Below are positions 1 through 9,935 of a DNA stretch of 64,000 nucleotides, one piece after another. Positions within the stretch are counted from its first letter, which is position 1; each line of letters begins with the position of its first letter. The position numbers were made by a program, and so were the translations under genes. Under the pieces are notes generated by a model that was not told the origin of the DNA, did not search any database, and worked only from the letters and a program-made list of their open reading frames with translations. This stretch comes from an uncultured Schlesneria sp. (GTDB lineage Bacteria > Planctomycetota > Planctomycetia > Planctomycetales > Planctomycetaceae). Location of the stretch: the NCBI GenBank assembly GCA_903899985.1, contig CAIULL010000080.1, forward strand, positions 51,740 through 115,739. Reading direction: 5' to 3'.

Positions 1-16
1 CATTTTGGATGACCGC

Positions 17-1213
17 ATGCACCAGTTTCTGTCTGATCACAGGTTATCACGCCGCGCCTGGTTAAAATCGGCTGCTGGTTTCGTGTCGTTGAGTTGCGCA
101 GCGAGTCTCCCTTTATTTGCGGCCGAGCCTTCCAACGTCATCATTGAGGACATTCGCGTCATCAGTTGGAAGCCACCACTTTTTCATGGTTGGCCGACAT
201 TGGCTCGACGCAAGAACGGCGAGTTGCTGCTTGCATTTTCCGGGGGGCGAGAGGCACATGTCTGCCCCTTTGGTCGATTGGAATTGATGCGATCCAAAGA
301 CGACGGCAGGACCTGGGGCTGGCCACAGGTAGTCTATGATAGCCCGATCGATGATCGCGATGCGGGAATCATGGAAACGCCTCAAGGCTCGATTCTGCTC
401 ACGAACTTTACTTCGCTGCACTACGCGAAAGAGTTTGAAGCGGCCCTAAAAATCCCTGCGGGTCAGCCCGGTTCATGGGAGTCAGTGAAACGTGCCGAAT
501 GGCACGCCGCCCATTACCGGCTTAATGCCGAAGATCGTCAACGAGAACTGGGGACCTGGATGTGGAGGTCAACCGACGGTGGCGTGACATGGTCGTCGCG
601 GTATCGAGCACCGTGTCACAGCCCTCATGGCCCCACCGCGACCCATGATGGGCGTCTGGTCTACTGTGGCGTGACAATGTGGACAGAAGATCGAATTATC
701 GGGGCATGGGAGTCGACCGACGACGGTCAGAGCTGGAAACTTCTCGGGACCTTGCCGACGCGACCTGGTGATGATTCAAATAGTTATCACGAGCTGCATG
801 CTGTTGAATCGGGATCAGGAAAGCTGATTGTTCACCTTCGAAATCACAACCAAAACAATCAACTTGAGACCCTTCAATCCGAATCAATCGATGGAGGAAA
901 GACCTGGTCCGTGCCCCATTCGATCGGCGTCTGGGGCTTTCCGTCACACCTGCTTCGCTTAAAAGACGGTCGCCTGTTGATGACTTACGGGCATCGTCGA
1001 AAGCCGTTTGGTAATCAGGCCCGACTCAGTCACGACGGAGGGTCAACCTGGAGCGATCCGCTGACGATAAGCTCCGACGGAATCAACTCCGACCTGGGCT
1101 ATCCGTCGACAATCGAGTGTGACGATGGAACATTGGTCACTGTCTGGTACGAAATTCTCGAAGGATCGGAACTGGCACAATTGCGCCAGGCTCGATGGAG
1201 AATTCGCTGGTGA
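17..1213 (+). CDS. Tat-exported sialidase-like (BNR/Asp-box) protein
   Basis: The protein has an N-terminal twin-arginine signal (SRRAWLKSAAG, about residues 11-21) followed by a hydrophobic stretch and a likely cleavage near LFAAEP, so it should be exported folded. Five Asp-box motifs of the S-x-D-x-G-x-T/S-W type are readable: SKDDGRTW (near residue 93), STDGGVTW (near 185), STDDGQSW (near 233), SIDGGKTW (near 291) and SHDGGSTW (near 339). These mark a six-bladed sialidase-type beta-propeller. The family includes exo-alpha-sialidases and many glycan-binding or hydrolase relatives, so substrate is unknown. The start is uncertain because the window opens here: ATG at 17 has a weak GGA upstream, TTG at 5 is possible and the true start could lie outside the window. 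It converges on the prepilin peptidase gene with only a few bases between the stops. Confidence 0.8.
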   Translation: MHQFLSDHRLSRRAWLKSAAGFVSLSCAASLPLFAAEPSNVIIEDIRVISWKPPLFHGWPTLARRKNGELLLAFSGGREAHVCPFGRLELMRSKDDGRTWGWPQVVYDSPIDDRDAGIMETPQGSILLTNFTSLHYAKEFEAALKIPAGQPGSWESVKRAEWHAAHYRLNAEDRQRELGTWMWRSTDGGVTWSSRYRAPCHSPHGPTATHDGRLVYCGVTMWTEDRIIGAWESTDDGQSWKLLGTLPTRPGDDSNSYHELHAVESGSGKLIVHLRNHNQNNQLETLQSESIDGGKTWSVPHSIGVWGFPSHLLRLKDGRLLMTYGHRRKPFGNQARLSHDGGSTWSDPLTISSDGINSDLGYPSTIECDDGTLVTVWYEILEGSELAQLRQARWRIRW

Positions 1214-1218
1214 CAGAC

Positions 1219-2496
1219 TTAGTTCGTCCCACGCCACCGATTCGTGTGAGAAGTTCCCTGACCTGCTGAGTTTCCCGGCCACGGGGTATCAAACGCTTTC
1301 TTACTGTCGAAAAAAGAAAGTTGATCAGCCGATGTCCATTCTTCCACGATTAATGGCTCGTCCTCAAATCCAAGCAACTGCTTAACGTATCGCATCAGCA
1401 CTAAGCCCGGAGCGAAAAGCATCCCGATCAGCAGGAACTCAATGGGTAGCAGTAATCCCTGGCTGAATACGGTTTCAAAATATCTCGAAAAAAATCGGTT
1501 CCAGAAGAGCGCGACAAGAAGGGCAGCGATACTCAGATAGGGGCCATACGGAATTTCCCGTGTCGACCGAAATGTGAATGTGACCGCCGTCGCAACCAGA
1601 GCACACACTGGAGCCACCACAAAAAAGACAATCAGCGAGGCTTGCCAACCGAGAAAGCTGCCGATCATCGCCATGAGAACGACATCGCCAAACCCCATGG
1701 CTTCTCGCTGAAAAGCCCAATGACCAGCGATGCGAACCAGCCAGACCGTGCCACCGCCGATGACGAGTCCAAGCAGACTTGAGATTAATCCGTGCCAATG
1801 TGGATGCGAGGCCAGCCAGGGGATTTGCACTGGAAGGGACGTAATCCAAACAAGCCAGGTGGGCAGCACGGCCTGCAGTCCATTCAATTCTTGCGGCGAG
1901 AAAAACCAGGCTGGCCATAACGTGGGTGCACCCAGAATGAAGGCACCGATGCACCCCAGAATCATTCCTGGAACCGTGACGCCGTCAGGGATGATCATCA
2001 AATCAAAATCGATGAACGTCGCAACCAGCAGTGCTTCCGCAAGGATTAAAAAATAAATGTATTCGGCATTCACTAGCCAGACGTGTGTCTGGAAACTCAA
2101 TCCCTGCTGCCCCAAGGCTCCCAGTGGTGAGTAAAGAGCACTCGTTTCAACCTTCGCATAAAAGCCGGCGGGGACGATGGCCACATACAGCACAACCCAC
2201 AACAGGCCATTGAAAAACTCGATCAGGGCATATCGAATGGAAATTGAATGTCGACAGAATCGACAGCGCCCCCCCAGAATCAACCAACCGATGATCGGAA
2301 TGTTGTCGATGGACCAGATCCGCTTTTTACAATACGGACACGATGAGGGAGGGTGGTTCAAGCCCTTCAGTTGGTCCCATAAACGCTCTTGCTGGGGAAT
2401 CCGATAGATGCAGACATTCAGAAAGCTGCCGACAACGGCGCCGAAGACGAACAACCATACCAGGACGATCACGAGCGGAATATCGTAAGGAATCAT
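1219..2496 (-). CDS. Prepilin peptidase (A24 family, PilD/GspO-like)
   Basis: Polytopic membrane aspartic protease that cleaves and N-methylates type IV prepilins or type II secretion pseudopilins. The N-terminal part has the methylation/zinc domain with paired CPYC and CRFC motifs after VVGSFLNVCIYR. The two catalytic aspartates are visible in DLMIIPDG and GFGDV, with several membrane segments in between. The protein carries about 80 extra residues after the last membrane segment, ending in a hydrophilic tail. The upstream aroK stop (TGA) overlaps the ATG at 2496 as ATGA, and AAGGAG lies about eight bases before it; a TTG six bases further upstream is too close to that ribosome site. No pilin gene is adjacent, so its substrates must be encoded elsewhere. 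Confidence 0.92.
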   Translation of the reverse strand: MIPYDIPLVIVLVWLFVFGAVVGSFLNVCIYRIPQQERLWDQLKGLNHPPSSCPYCKKRIWSIDNIPIIGWLILGGRCRFCRHSISIRYALIEFFNGLLWVVLYVAIVPAGFYAKVETSALYSPLGALGQQGLSFQTHVWLVNAEYIYFLILAEALLVATFIDFDLMIIPDGVTVPGMILGCIGAFILGAPTLWPAWFFSPQELNGLQAVLPTWLVWITSLPVQIPWLASHPHWHGLISSLLGLVIGGGTVWLVRIAGHWAFQREAMGFGDVVLMAMIGSFLGWQASLIVFFVVAPVCALVATAVTFTFRSTREIPYGPYLSIAALLVALFWNRFFSRYFETVFSQGLLLPIEFLLIGMLFAPGLVLMRYVKQLLGFEDEPLIVEEWTSADQLSFFDSKKAFDTPWPGNSAGQGTSHTNRWRGTN

Positions 2497-3032
2497 GAAC
2501 AAATCTCCTTTCGATATTCAGCAGGAAGTTGAAGGAGAATCCGCTGGACGAGTGCTTCAACGGACGAACCCTCGGACACAACCGTAATTGTGGCACATTC
2601 TTGATAAAGTGGTTCGCGCTGTGTGACGAGTGTCCGAATCTCGTCAAATCCTCCCGTGGCAGTCAGGTTTGGCCGATGAAGTGATGGAGAACCGTCCCTC
2701 AGAATGCGTTTCGCAATCGTTTCTACGCTAGCCTGAAGCCAAATGACGGGTCCCGCAGCACGAAATTCTTTTCGCGTCAACTCGTTTAAGATCGCACCCC
2801 CACCCGCCGCCAGGACCAGCCGATCCCGTTTCAGCAGTTGCGACAGGACTTCTCGTTCAAGACGACGAAATTCCGGTTCGCCATCGGTGGCGAAGATTTC
2901 GCGAATCGACCGACCCGTGTAATTTTCGAGCTCGATATCGGCGTCGACCCAATCGAACTTCAACTTCGATGCTAATCGAGGCGCAACTGTGCTTTTCCCG
3001 GTGCCGCGGTAGCCAATCAGGGTGATAAGCAT
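2493..3032 (-). CDS. aroK: Shikimate kinase
   Basis: Cytoplasmic enzyme of the shikimate pathway that phosphorylates shikimate to shikimate 3-phosphate with ATP. The P-loop GYRGTGKST is at residues 7-15, the substrate-binding aspartate region DADIELE at about 31-37, and the AAGGGA loop at about 75-80. At 179 residues it has the normal length for AroK. It overlaps the following prepilin peptidase gene by an ATGA junction, so the two are probably translated together, although they share no obvious pathway. Confidence 0.93.
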   Translation of the reverse strand: MLITLIGYRGTGKSTVAPRLASKLKFDWVDADIELENYTGRSIREIFATDGEPEFRRLEREVLSQLLKRDRLVLAAGGGAILNELTRKEFRAAGPVIWLQASVETIAKRILRDGSPSLHRPNLTATGGFDEIRTLVTQREPLYQECATITVVSEGSSVEALVQRILLQLPAEYRKEICS

Positions 3033-3224
3033 GTCAGCGAAACGTCAATAAAAATGAGGAATGGCATCGCTAACCGATGTGAAATAGCAGGCTCGTTACG
3101 AAGAAGCCTGTGCGATGAAACGATTAGAGCGCATCGGGCTAGCGGGTGGAAGCACGAGGATGCGATTTCTGTGTGGAATTGTGAAATTCCCGAGTTAAGC
3201 GGCTACGACACAACCGAGTCCGAA

Positions 3225-4187
3225 TCAACTGGACTGCCGAGATCGCAATTGGAGCCGGAGTTGTGAGCACAGGTCATTAAGTTGAATTGCGTCATAACTC
3301 GACAAATCCTCGCGACCCGGTTCGGTCAATCCGAGAAGCTCTTGAAGAATTACGATCTGACCGATCAACTCCCCCTCTTTCAGCCCTTCATTACGACCTT
3401 CCTTCTTGCCTTCCTTAATTCCTTCTTTAATACCTTCTTTAATTCCTTCCTCACGGCCTTCCTTCAGTGCTTCGGCACGGGTGCTCTCAATCCTCCAACC
3501 TTCGTCGAGTTTGTACTTCAGTCGCGAAATGTAATCGCTCATCTGGTCGGGGTTGTCTTTGATCATTTCCAAAACTCCTGCCGCTTCCGCAAATTCCGGC
3601 TCGGGAAGCAGTTCCCGAATCTCAGCTACCGTCAGATTTTCGGCGTTCAAAAGAAAATATGCCCATTGTTCAGCAGGCGTCGCCGACATCAAATTCTCTC
3701 GTTTCGCTGTCAGCTTCGTCAATTCCAGTAGATGAATCTGCAAATCGTCGGTAAAAACGCGACCGAATTCATCTCGAAGCCGAAAATCCGTATGCAGGTT
3801 GTCCCAGACTGGAAACAATGGTTTGTCCAACACACAAATCACGATGGCTGGCCGGAGCTCGTGATACTGGTCTCCTTGGCGCATTTGTTCTACGTACAAT
3901 CGGGCATCGTAAAACGCGAGTCGCTGACGTAATCCTGGGGGAATTGACGTCTGCATTTCGATATTGAATTTCCGACCTCGTTCATCCGTAGCCAGGATGT
4001 CGAGAACAACCCACTTGTCCCCCTCAAAATCAGGGCCGACATAGGGATTTTCAATTTCAATACTCACGATCCGGACTTTCTCGCCGAGAATCGCATTCAG
4101 GAAGTGGATCGTCACCCGCTCGTGCCCTCGACTGGCCAGCATAAGCTTGAATGCAAAATCGACGAGCGGACTAATTCCAATCGGCAT
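3225..4187 (-). CDS. Rpn family recombination-promoting nuclease / PD-(D/E)XK transposase-like protein
   Basis: Member of the PDDEXK_2/Rpn (YhgA-like) family; characterised relatives are DNA endonucleases that raise RecA-independent recombination. The start is placed at the ATG giving MPIGISPLVDFAFK, the usual family N-terminus, although a longer frame is open upstream. The nuclease signature is readable as VLDILATDERG then NIEMQ (D63, E77, Q79). The C-terminal part has a run of short EG repeats of the KEGIKEG type (about residues 242-273), typical of these proteins and known to be variable in copy number in relatives. It stands alone between aroK and the esterase gene. Its mobile origin is inferred from the family; no inverted repeats or target duplications were found. 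Confidence 0.85.
   Translation of the reverse strand: MPIGISPLVDFAFKLMLASRGHERVTIHFLNAILGEKVRIVSIEIENPYVGPDFEGDKWVVLDILATDERGRKFNIEMQTSIPPGLRQRLAFYDARLYVEQMRQGDQYHELRPAIVICVLDKPLFPVWDNLHTDFRLRDEFGRVFTDDLQIHLLELTKLTAKRENLMSATPAEQWAYFLLNAENLTVAEIRELLPEPEFAEAAGVLEMIKDNPDQMSDYISRLKYKLDEGWRIESTRAEALKEGREEGIKEGIKEGIKEGKKEGRNEGLKEGELIGQIVILQELLGLTEPGREDLSSYDAIQLNDLCSQLRLQLRSRQSS
3369..3464 (-). repeat. In-frame tandem EG-repeat tract in the Rpn gene
   Basis: About eight four-residue units of the K/R-E-G-x type are encoded by near-identical 12-base units (ttccttctttaa-like on the plus strand). This is a candidate site for slippage and length variation that keeps the reading frame. Confidence 0.7.
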
Positions 4188-4401
4188 CGATTCAATTCCG
4201 CAATGAAGGGATCGTCGTATCAGAAAGACTACTGAGACGACAGGAGAATGACATGACGTGTTTTTTAGTTTTCCGGTAGCCACGTATGTGTCTAGCACAG
4301 GAACAACGCAAAAAAACAGAAGCATTCTTCCTTTGGGAAGTTTCGGCATGCGCGTTGAGCGCCACGCGGTAAAGATCCTTCAACGCGTTGCCCACGTCAC
4401 C

Positions 4402-5259
4402 CTAAGACATGACCGAACAGACGTCATCCATCAGCCAATGATTGATGTCGCTGAGCATCTTGCTGGTTGGTGAGGTTCCTGCTTCGTTGTAGACGCGGGT
4501 GCCAATCTGCATTCCCGAAGAATACAGCAGTCGACCTGTCGCAACGACATCACCGACTTTGCAGGTTCTCGAGTTTGTTGATGTCGCCAAAAGCATCCGC
4601 TTGTTTCGAAGTTCGCGAAAGCGTGGATGCGGGATTTTTAATTCCGGAAACGAACCACAGAAACAGGCGGCGCCGCCAAACCATTCCGGCTTTTGCAGGA
4701 TTAATTCCATGGCCGCCGATGCACCGCTGCCAAATCCTGCGAGGTAAATTCGTTCGCTGTGGATGTGGTATTGACGCCGCATATCAAGTACGAGCGATTC
4801 CACATCGTGGATCAGCTTTTTGAGCTCTTCGCCGGAAGTGGACCAGCCAAACCCTTCGCCACAGCTCAGATTTCCCCTCAGTGCCAGTCCGATATAGTTT
4901 CGTTCGCTGATATTCGGCATCACAGACGAAACTTCGGTTTCATCAAGGCCATCTCCGTGAAACCAGACGACCAACGGGTAGGCGTAGCCTGCTTCGTAAT
5001 GATCAGGCAGATGAATTGCATGCGGACGGTCGGTCGTCGGGCGATGCAGAAATGGACTCGTTTCGCCTGCGTGAAGAGTTTCAATCAGTTCGATGATTTC
5101 GCCATGAGTCGGCAACTCGTCCTCATCGAAAGTTCCCTCGATGACCGTATCTTCAGCGGGATTTTTCAAGTCCTGGAACCGTCGGCCCCACGGGGTGGAT
5201 TCGAAGCGTTCGGAATCACCAGCAGGCGAATCAAAGTCAAAAAAGGAGTCGTCGATCAT
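4402..5259 (-). CDS. Alpha/beta hydrolase, phospholipase/carboxylesterase-like
   Basis: The body resembles the esterase D/phospholipase-carboxylesterase group of the alpha/beta hydrolase fold: a beta strand into VVWFHGDG (oxyanion-hole HG), the nucleophile elbow GFGSGA with Ser between the two glycines, and a late DINHW that could supply the catalytic His. No signal peptide is seen; the first 60 residues are acidic. The start is the ATG at 5259 because it overlaps the stop of the preceding amidase gene (ATGA) and has GGAG about ten bases upstream; an upstream frame extension would run into the amidase gene. The substrate cannot be told from sequence. Confidence 0.72.
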   Translation of the reverse strand: MIDDSFFDFDSPAGDSERFESTPWGRRFQDLKNPAEDTVIEGTFDEDELPTHGEIIELIETLHAGETSPFLHRPTTDRPHAIHLPDHYEAGYAYPLVVWFHGDGLDETEVSSVMPNISERNYIGLALRGNLSCGEGFGWSTSGEELKKLIHDVESLVLDMRRQYHIHSERIYLAGFGSGASAAMELILQKPEWFGGAACFCGSFPELKIPHPRFRELRNKRMLLATSTNSRTCKVGDVVATGRLLYSSGMQIGTRVYNEAGTSPTSKMLSDINHWLMDDVCSVMS

Positions 5260-6095
5260 TTCCGCGAATCTCCAGACGGGTTGTTCAATGAAACGCTGGT
5301 ACGATCGGTATTGAGGACAAGTTGTCGATGCTCGAGAGAGCTTTTCCATGACGGATTAGTCGCAGCGTCCACAGCCGCATGCTCATCCAGAAATGCGATG
5401 CTTTCTCGTACTTCGCTCATGGGAAAATGCTTTCCTGGGCATTCGGTCGCCTTCACGTCACCATGCCCCACGATCTTGCTTTCCACAATGCTGTATTCTC
5501 GTTTCAAAATTCCAACCAGGCGTTTGATCGATGCTGTTTGAGCCGCCGTCGGCGGCGCATTCTCAAAATTTCCTACGAGGACAATTCCAATCCCGCGTTG
5601 ATTGAAGTCAGCAACACCGGCATGAGCTCCCTGCATCTGCTGTCGCCAGCGAAATGTTGGTTCAATCTCACCGTCGGCCATTCCTTTGCCGTTGCCGACG
5701 ACAAAATGGTATCCGATCCCCAGCCAATGCTTGCCATTCTTGTCTTTTCGCTTCAAATGCTCTTCATGAATGCTGTCAACGCTTCCGCTGTCGGAGGCGG
5801 TATGGTGCAGGACGATGTAGTTCCATTCTCTCGATTCAGAATCCGGTTTCCACGGATTGGTTCTTGTGATCGGGTCAATTGGATGCGTTGTCGGTGGACT
5901 GAAAGGCTCCGCCGGTACAGGAATTACGGGGGCGGGTCTCATGGGAGGCGCAATCGAGGTTGTCGGTGGCACGACAGTCGACTGGTAACATCCAGAACAA
6001 CCTAATCCACAGACAATCAACCATGCCCCCCACACAACTCGCCAGGAAATCCCCTGCGAAAGACGAGCCTCTTGATTAGCCAGCGCGTGCATCAT
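5256..6095 (-). CDS. N-acetylmuramoyl-L-alanine amidase (Amidase_2/PGRP fold), probable lipoprotein
   Basis: Zinc amidase that cuts the bond between N-acetylmuramic acid and L-alanine of peptidoglycan. Likely zinc ligands are visible: His in IVLHHTAS, His in GAHAG and Cys in TECPGKHF; the GYHFVVGNG strand is also typical. A basic N-terminus, hydrophobic helix and CGLGCSGC sequence suggest a signal with a lipoprotein-like cleavage site, although neither cysteine sits in a perfect lipobox. A proline-rich linker follows. ATG at 6095 is preferred over the TTG at 6152. Presence of this enzyme fits the view that planctomycetes keep a peptidoglycan wall. It overlaps the downstream esterase gene. Confidence 0.85.
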   Translation of the reverse strand: MMHALANQEARLSQGISWRVVWGAWLIVCGLGCSGCYQSTVVPPTTSIAPPMRPAPVIPVPAEPFSPPTTHPIDPITRTNPWKPDSESREWNYIVLHHTASDSGSVDSIHEEHLKRKDKNGKHWLGIGYHFVVGNGKGMADGEIEPTFRWRQQMQGAHAGVADFNQRGIGIVLVGNFENAPPTAAQTASIKRLVGILKREYSIVESKIVGHGDVKATECPGKHFPMSEVRESIAFLDEHAAVDAATNPSWKSSLEHRQLVLNTDRTSVSLNNPSGDSRK

Positions 6096-6539
6096 GCTGC
6101 GATTCTTGCCCAGTCCGTCGGGTCGTTCAGCTCGCCCAAGCGTGGGTGCCAAGGCGAAAGGGACTGTAGTTTTCTCATGAAATCATGTCAACGTAGAGTG
6201 TTTTGACCACAGGGTTTCAGGCGGTGGAAGACCGCAAAATGTTGTGAAAAAAGGCGGAATTTACCGGCTGTAAGCCCCTTTTGAGGGGCCTAAAACTCGA
6301 TGCAGCTTCCGCCAGCTTCGCAATTGTCACGATACACGCGAATTTCGAGTGTTTTCAACATCACTTCTCGATTTGATCAAGTTTCGCACGAGAACGGTCA
6401 TGTCCGTAACATGTGAATCAATAAAACCGATTCGAGATTCAGTTCTTGAATGGCTCGGTCAGTCCCGATAAGATCGCGGTGTTGCCAATACGTGTAGCCG
6501 ACAATTTGTTCTCCCCTCTATCAACAAAGCTTCGAGGTT
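6096..6539. other. Divergent intergenic region with a short GC hairpin
   Basis: This region separates the amidase gene (minus) from the enolase-superfamily gene (plus) and should hold promoters for both. The only clear structure is a five-base-pair GC hairpin at 6274-6289 (GCCCC, TTTTGA loop, GGGGC), without a T-run. No gene was recognised. Confidence 0.5.
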
Positions 6540-7895
6540 ATGTCGAAAGCGACGGACATCCGAATCAAGAGTGCCGCGTGCGCCGTAGAGTCCCTTCCAT
6601 TTCGGGCTCCGCTGAAATTCGGCGGTCGTGTCATTCAAAGCACGCTTTTGATCAACGTTGACGTGGAAGTCGAATCACGTGACGGAAAGCGCCATGCCAG
6701 CGGCTTCGGAAGCATGCCACTGGGAAATATCTGGTCCTGGCCATCCGAAAAAGTGACACCCGAACAAAGCGAAGGGATGATGCGCCGCTTCGCCGAAGAG
6801 GTCGTTGATCTCGCCGGTGAATGCACGGAGTATGGGCACCCGATCGATCTGGTCTACCATTTGTCTGCCGAGTATCACCATCTTTCAAAACACCTGGCGA
6901 CTCAGCTGAAACTGCCTGAGCCAATGCCCGAATTAGCCCAACTGGTCGCCGCCAGCCCTTTCGATGCAGCTCTGCATGATGCTTACGGCCGAATTCATAA
7001 CCTGAACAGTTTTGACACCCTGTCATCAAAGTTCATGAATTACGACCTGTCGGAATACCTCGACGTCGAATTTAAAGGTGATTATCTCGACAAATACACG
7101 CTTCGTCAGCCGAAGGATCGAATGCCGCTGTATCATCTTGTCGGAGCACTCGATCCGTTATCAGAAGAAGAGATCACGAAGAAAATAGGGGATGGACTTC
7201 CCGAAACGTTGCCTCAATGGATCGCGTTCAACGGCCTGACACATCTGAAGATCAAGCTGGCAGGCGACAATTTTGACTGGGATGTCGCACGAACGCTGGC
7301 CGTGAACAGTGCCGCTGAACCCGCCCAGGCAAAGCGTGGTTGCACACACTGGAATTACTCGGTCGATTTCAACGAGAAATGTCCCAACGCGGCTTATGTC
7401 GTCGATTTTCTCAACAAAATAAAGTCTGAATCGCCAGCCACCTTCGATCGGATTCAATACGTCGAACAACCGACTCATCGCGACTTACGAGCTCATCCAG
7501 AAAACAAGATGCACGAAGCGGCGAGAATCAAACCGATCGTGATCGATGAATCCCTGGTTGACTTCGACACATTGCTGCTGGCCCGGGAACAAGGTTATAC
7601 CGGAGCCGCGTTGAAAGCCTGCAAGGGACAAACGGACACGCTATTATTGGGCGCAGCGATCCAGAAGTACGGGATGTTTCTTTGTGTGCAGGATTTGACC
7701 TGTCCTGGTTATTCATTTCTCCATTCCGCCAGTATCGCCGCTCACCTTCCCGGCGTTGCAGCCATCGAAGGAAACTCCCGGCAGTTCTGCCCCGCAGGCA
7801 ACAAACCCTGGGTGAAACGCTTCCCGTCGATGTTCGAAATCACCGACGGAACAGTTGGAACCGGAGCATTGAACGGAATCGGCCTAGGGATTTAA
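6540..7895 (+). CDS. Enolase-superfamily enzyme, mandelate racemase/muconate lactonizing type
   Basis: The C-terminal barrel shows the superfamily pattern in order: KIK (K237, K239) at the end of strand 2, D276 in YSVDFNE, E309 in VEQPT, D336/E337 in VIDES as metal ligands, and K359 in ALKACKG as the opposite-face base. These enzymes abstract a proton next to a carboxylate; dehydratase, racemase, cycloisomerase and epimerase activities share this pattern, so the reaction is not assigned. The 451-residue length exceeds usual members by about 60-80 residues, mostly in insertions between the capping domain and the barrel. It stands alone, with no sugar-acid or peptide catabolic genes beside it. 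Confidence 0.83.
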   Translation: MSKATDIRIKSAACAVESLPFRAPLKFGGRVIQSTLLINVDVEVESRDGKRHASGFGSMPLGNIWSWPSEKVTPEQSEGMMRRFAEEVVDLAGECTEYGHPIDLVYHLSAEYHHLSKHLATQLKLPEPMPELAQLVAASPFDAALHDAYGRIHNLNSFDTLSSKFMNYDLSEYLDVEFKGDYLDKYTLRQPKDRMPLYHLVGALDPLSEEEITKKIGDGLPETLPQWIAFNGLTHLKIKLAGDNFDWDVARTLAVNSAAEPAQAKRGCTHWNYSVDFNEKCPNAAYVVDFLNKIKSESPATFDRIQYVEQPTHRDLRAHPENKMHEAARIKPIVIDESLVDFDTLLLAREQGYTGAALKACKGQTDTLLLGAAIQKYGMFLCVQDLTCPGYSFLHSASIAAHLPGVAAIEGNSRQFCPAGNKPWVKRFPSMFEITDGTVGTGALNGIGLGI

Positions 7896-8100
7896 CCGCG
7901 ACTCGAAGATCTGGACTGAACGCCGATCCGTCTGCGCCGTTGGCTTCATATCGTTTAACCGCGCCTCGCAGAGAAGCGGGAACAAATCGGCGAAATTGCC
8001 GTTAGCCGGGTCGTCATTTCTCGTTGCGGCAGTGCGGTAACGCGAGCTCGGCAACATTCGAAGGGATCGGCTGGACGCCGATCTGCCTTCGCCGCTGGCT
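7891..8100. repeat. Degenerate direct repeats downstream of the enolase-family gene
   Basis: Two kinds of repeated words occur: TTTAACCGCG-A/C-CTCG at 7891-7905 and 7954-7968, and a looser copy pair containing CGCCGATC and GCCG-T/C-TGGCT at about 7919-7946 and 8074-8100. They look like decayed copies of a dispersed intergenic repeat and lie between convergent genes. No coding potential is apparent. Confidence 0.45.
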
Positions 8101-8156
8101 GCGGGTTAAACTAAGATTTGGCTGCTTCTTATCATCCCGTTTCACCCGAAATCGAA

Positions 8157-9464
<1,308 letters not shown>

Positions 9465-9935
9465 TCATCGAGAGAAAAATGCGAGCCTCTCGCCGAAATG
9501 ACGACCAAATTTGGTTGTGATTGGACGGCGAACCATCGATCCAGGGGACGAAATCACTCGCCGACCAGACCGTCATCATTTGGTCCAATTCGAGCGTTCC
9601 CTGATACCAGACCCGTTTCCAACGGACCCTATGGGCGCAAAAAACGCGAGGTGCACATTGGTGCCAACCTCGCAGTTCCGTTTTAGTCTACCGAGCGAGC
9701 TCGGTAATGTGGAGTGTGACAGGGCGCATTCCTCGCTGAAAATTTGAGATCTTTGATCCAATGATCTTTCTGCAACTGAACTTGCATCGAGTAAGACGGT
9801 GACTTTGAATTGCTCAATTTCACGATTTCGATGACCTGTTGGGATTGCCTTCGACGACTCGCATTGCCTTAAAATTGAATTTGCTGATACGCTGTCTGCG
9901 CAACCTTAATTCAGCCTGAAAGGGAGTGGCAGGCC
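9465..9935. other. Divergent intergenic region between purA and the GT87 gene
   Basis: Contains the hairpin/T-run at 9634-9673 and a second palindrome CCGAGC-GA-GCTCGG at 9691-9704. No open frame resembled a known protein. Promoters for both flanking genes should be here, but no convincing -35/-10 pair was found. Confidence 0.5.
9634..9673 (-). terminator. Hairpin plus T-run in the purA leader
   Basis: On the minus strand a GC-rich stem (GCGAGGT pairing with ACCTCGC, extended by GCAC/GTGC, 9646-9673) is followed directly by GTTTTTTGCG. This has the form of an intrinsic terminator. No minus-strand gene lies immediately upstream, since the next gene is on the plus strand, so it would act inside a purA leader or end a short transcript. 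Confidence 0.55.

Noticed and set aside
3369..3464. Possible CRISPR-like array at the regular 12-base units
   Set aside because: Units are too short and without spacers; they encode EG repeats of the Rpn protein.
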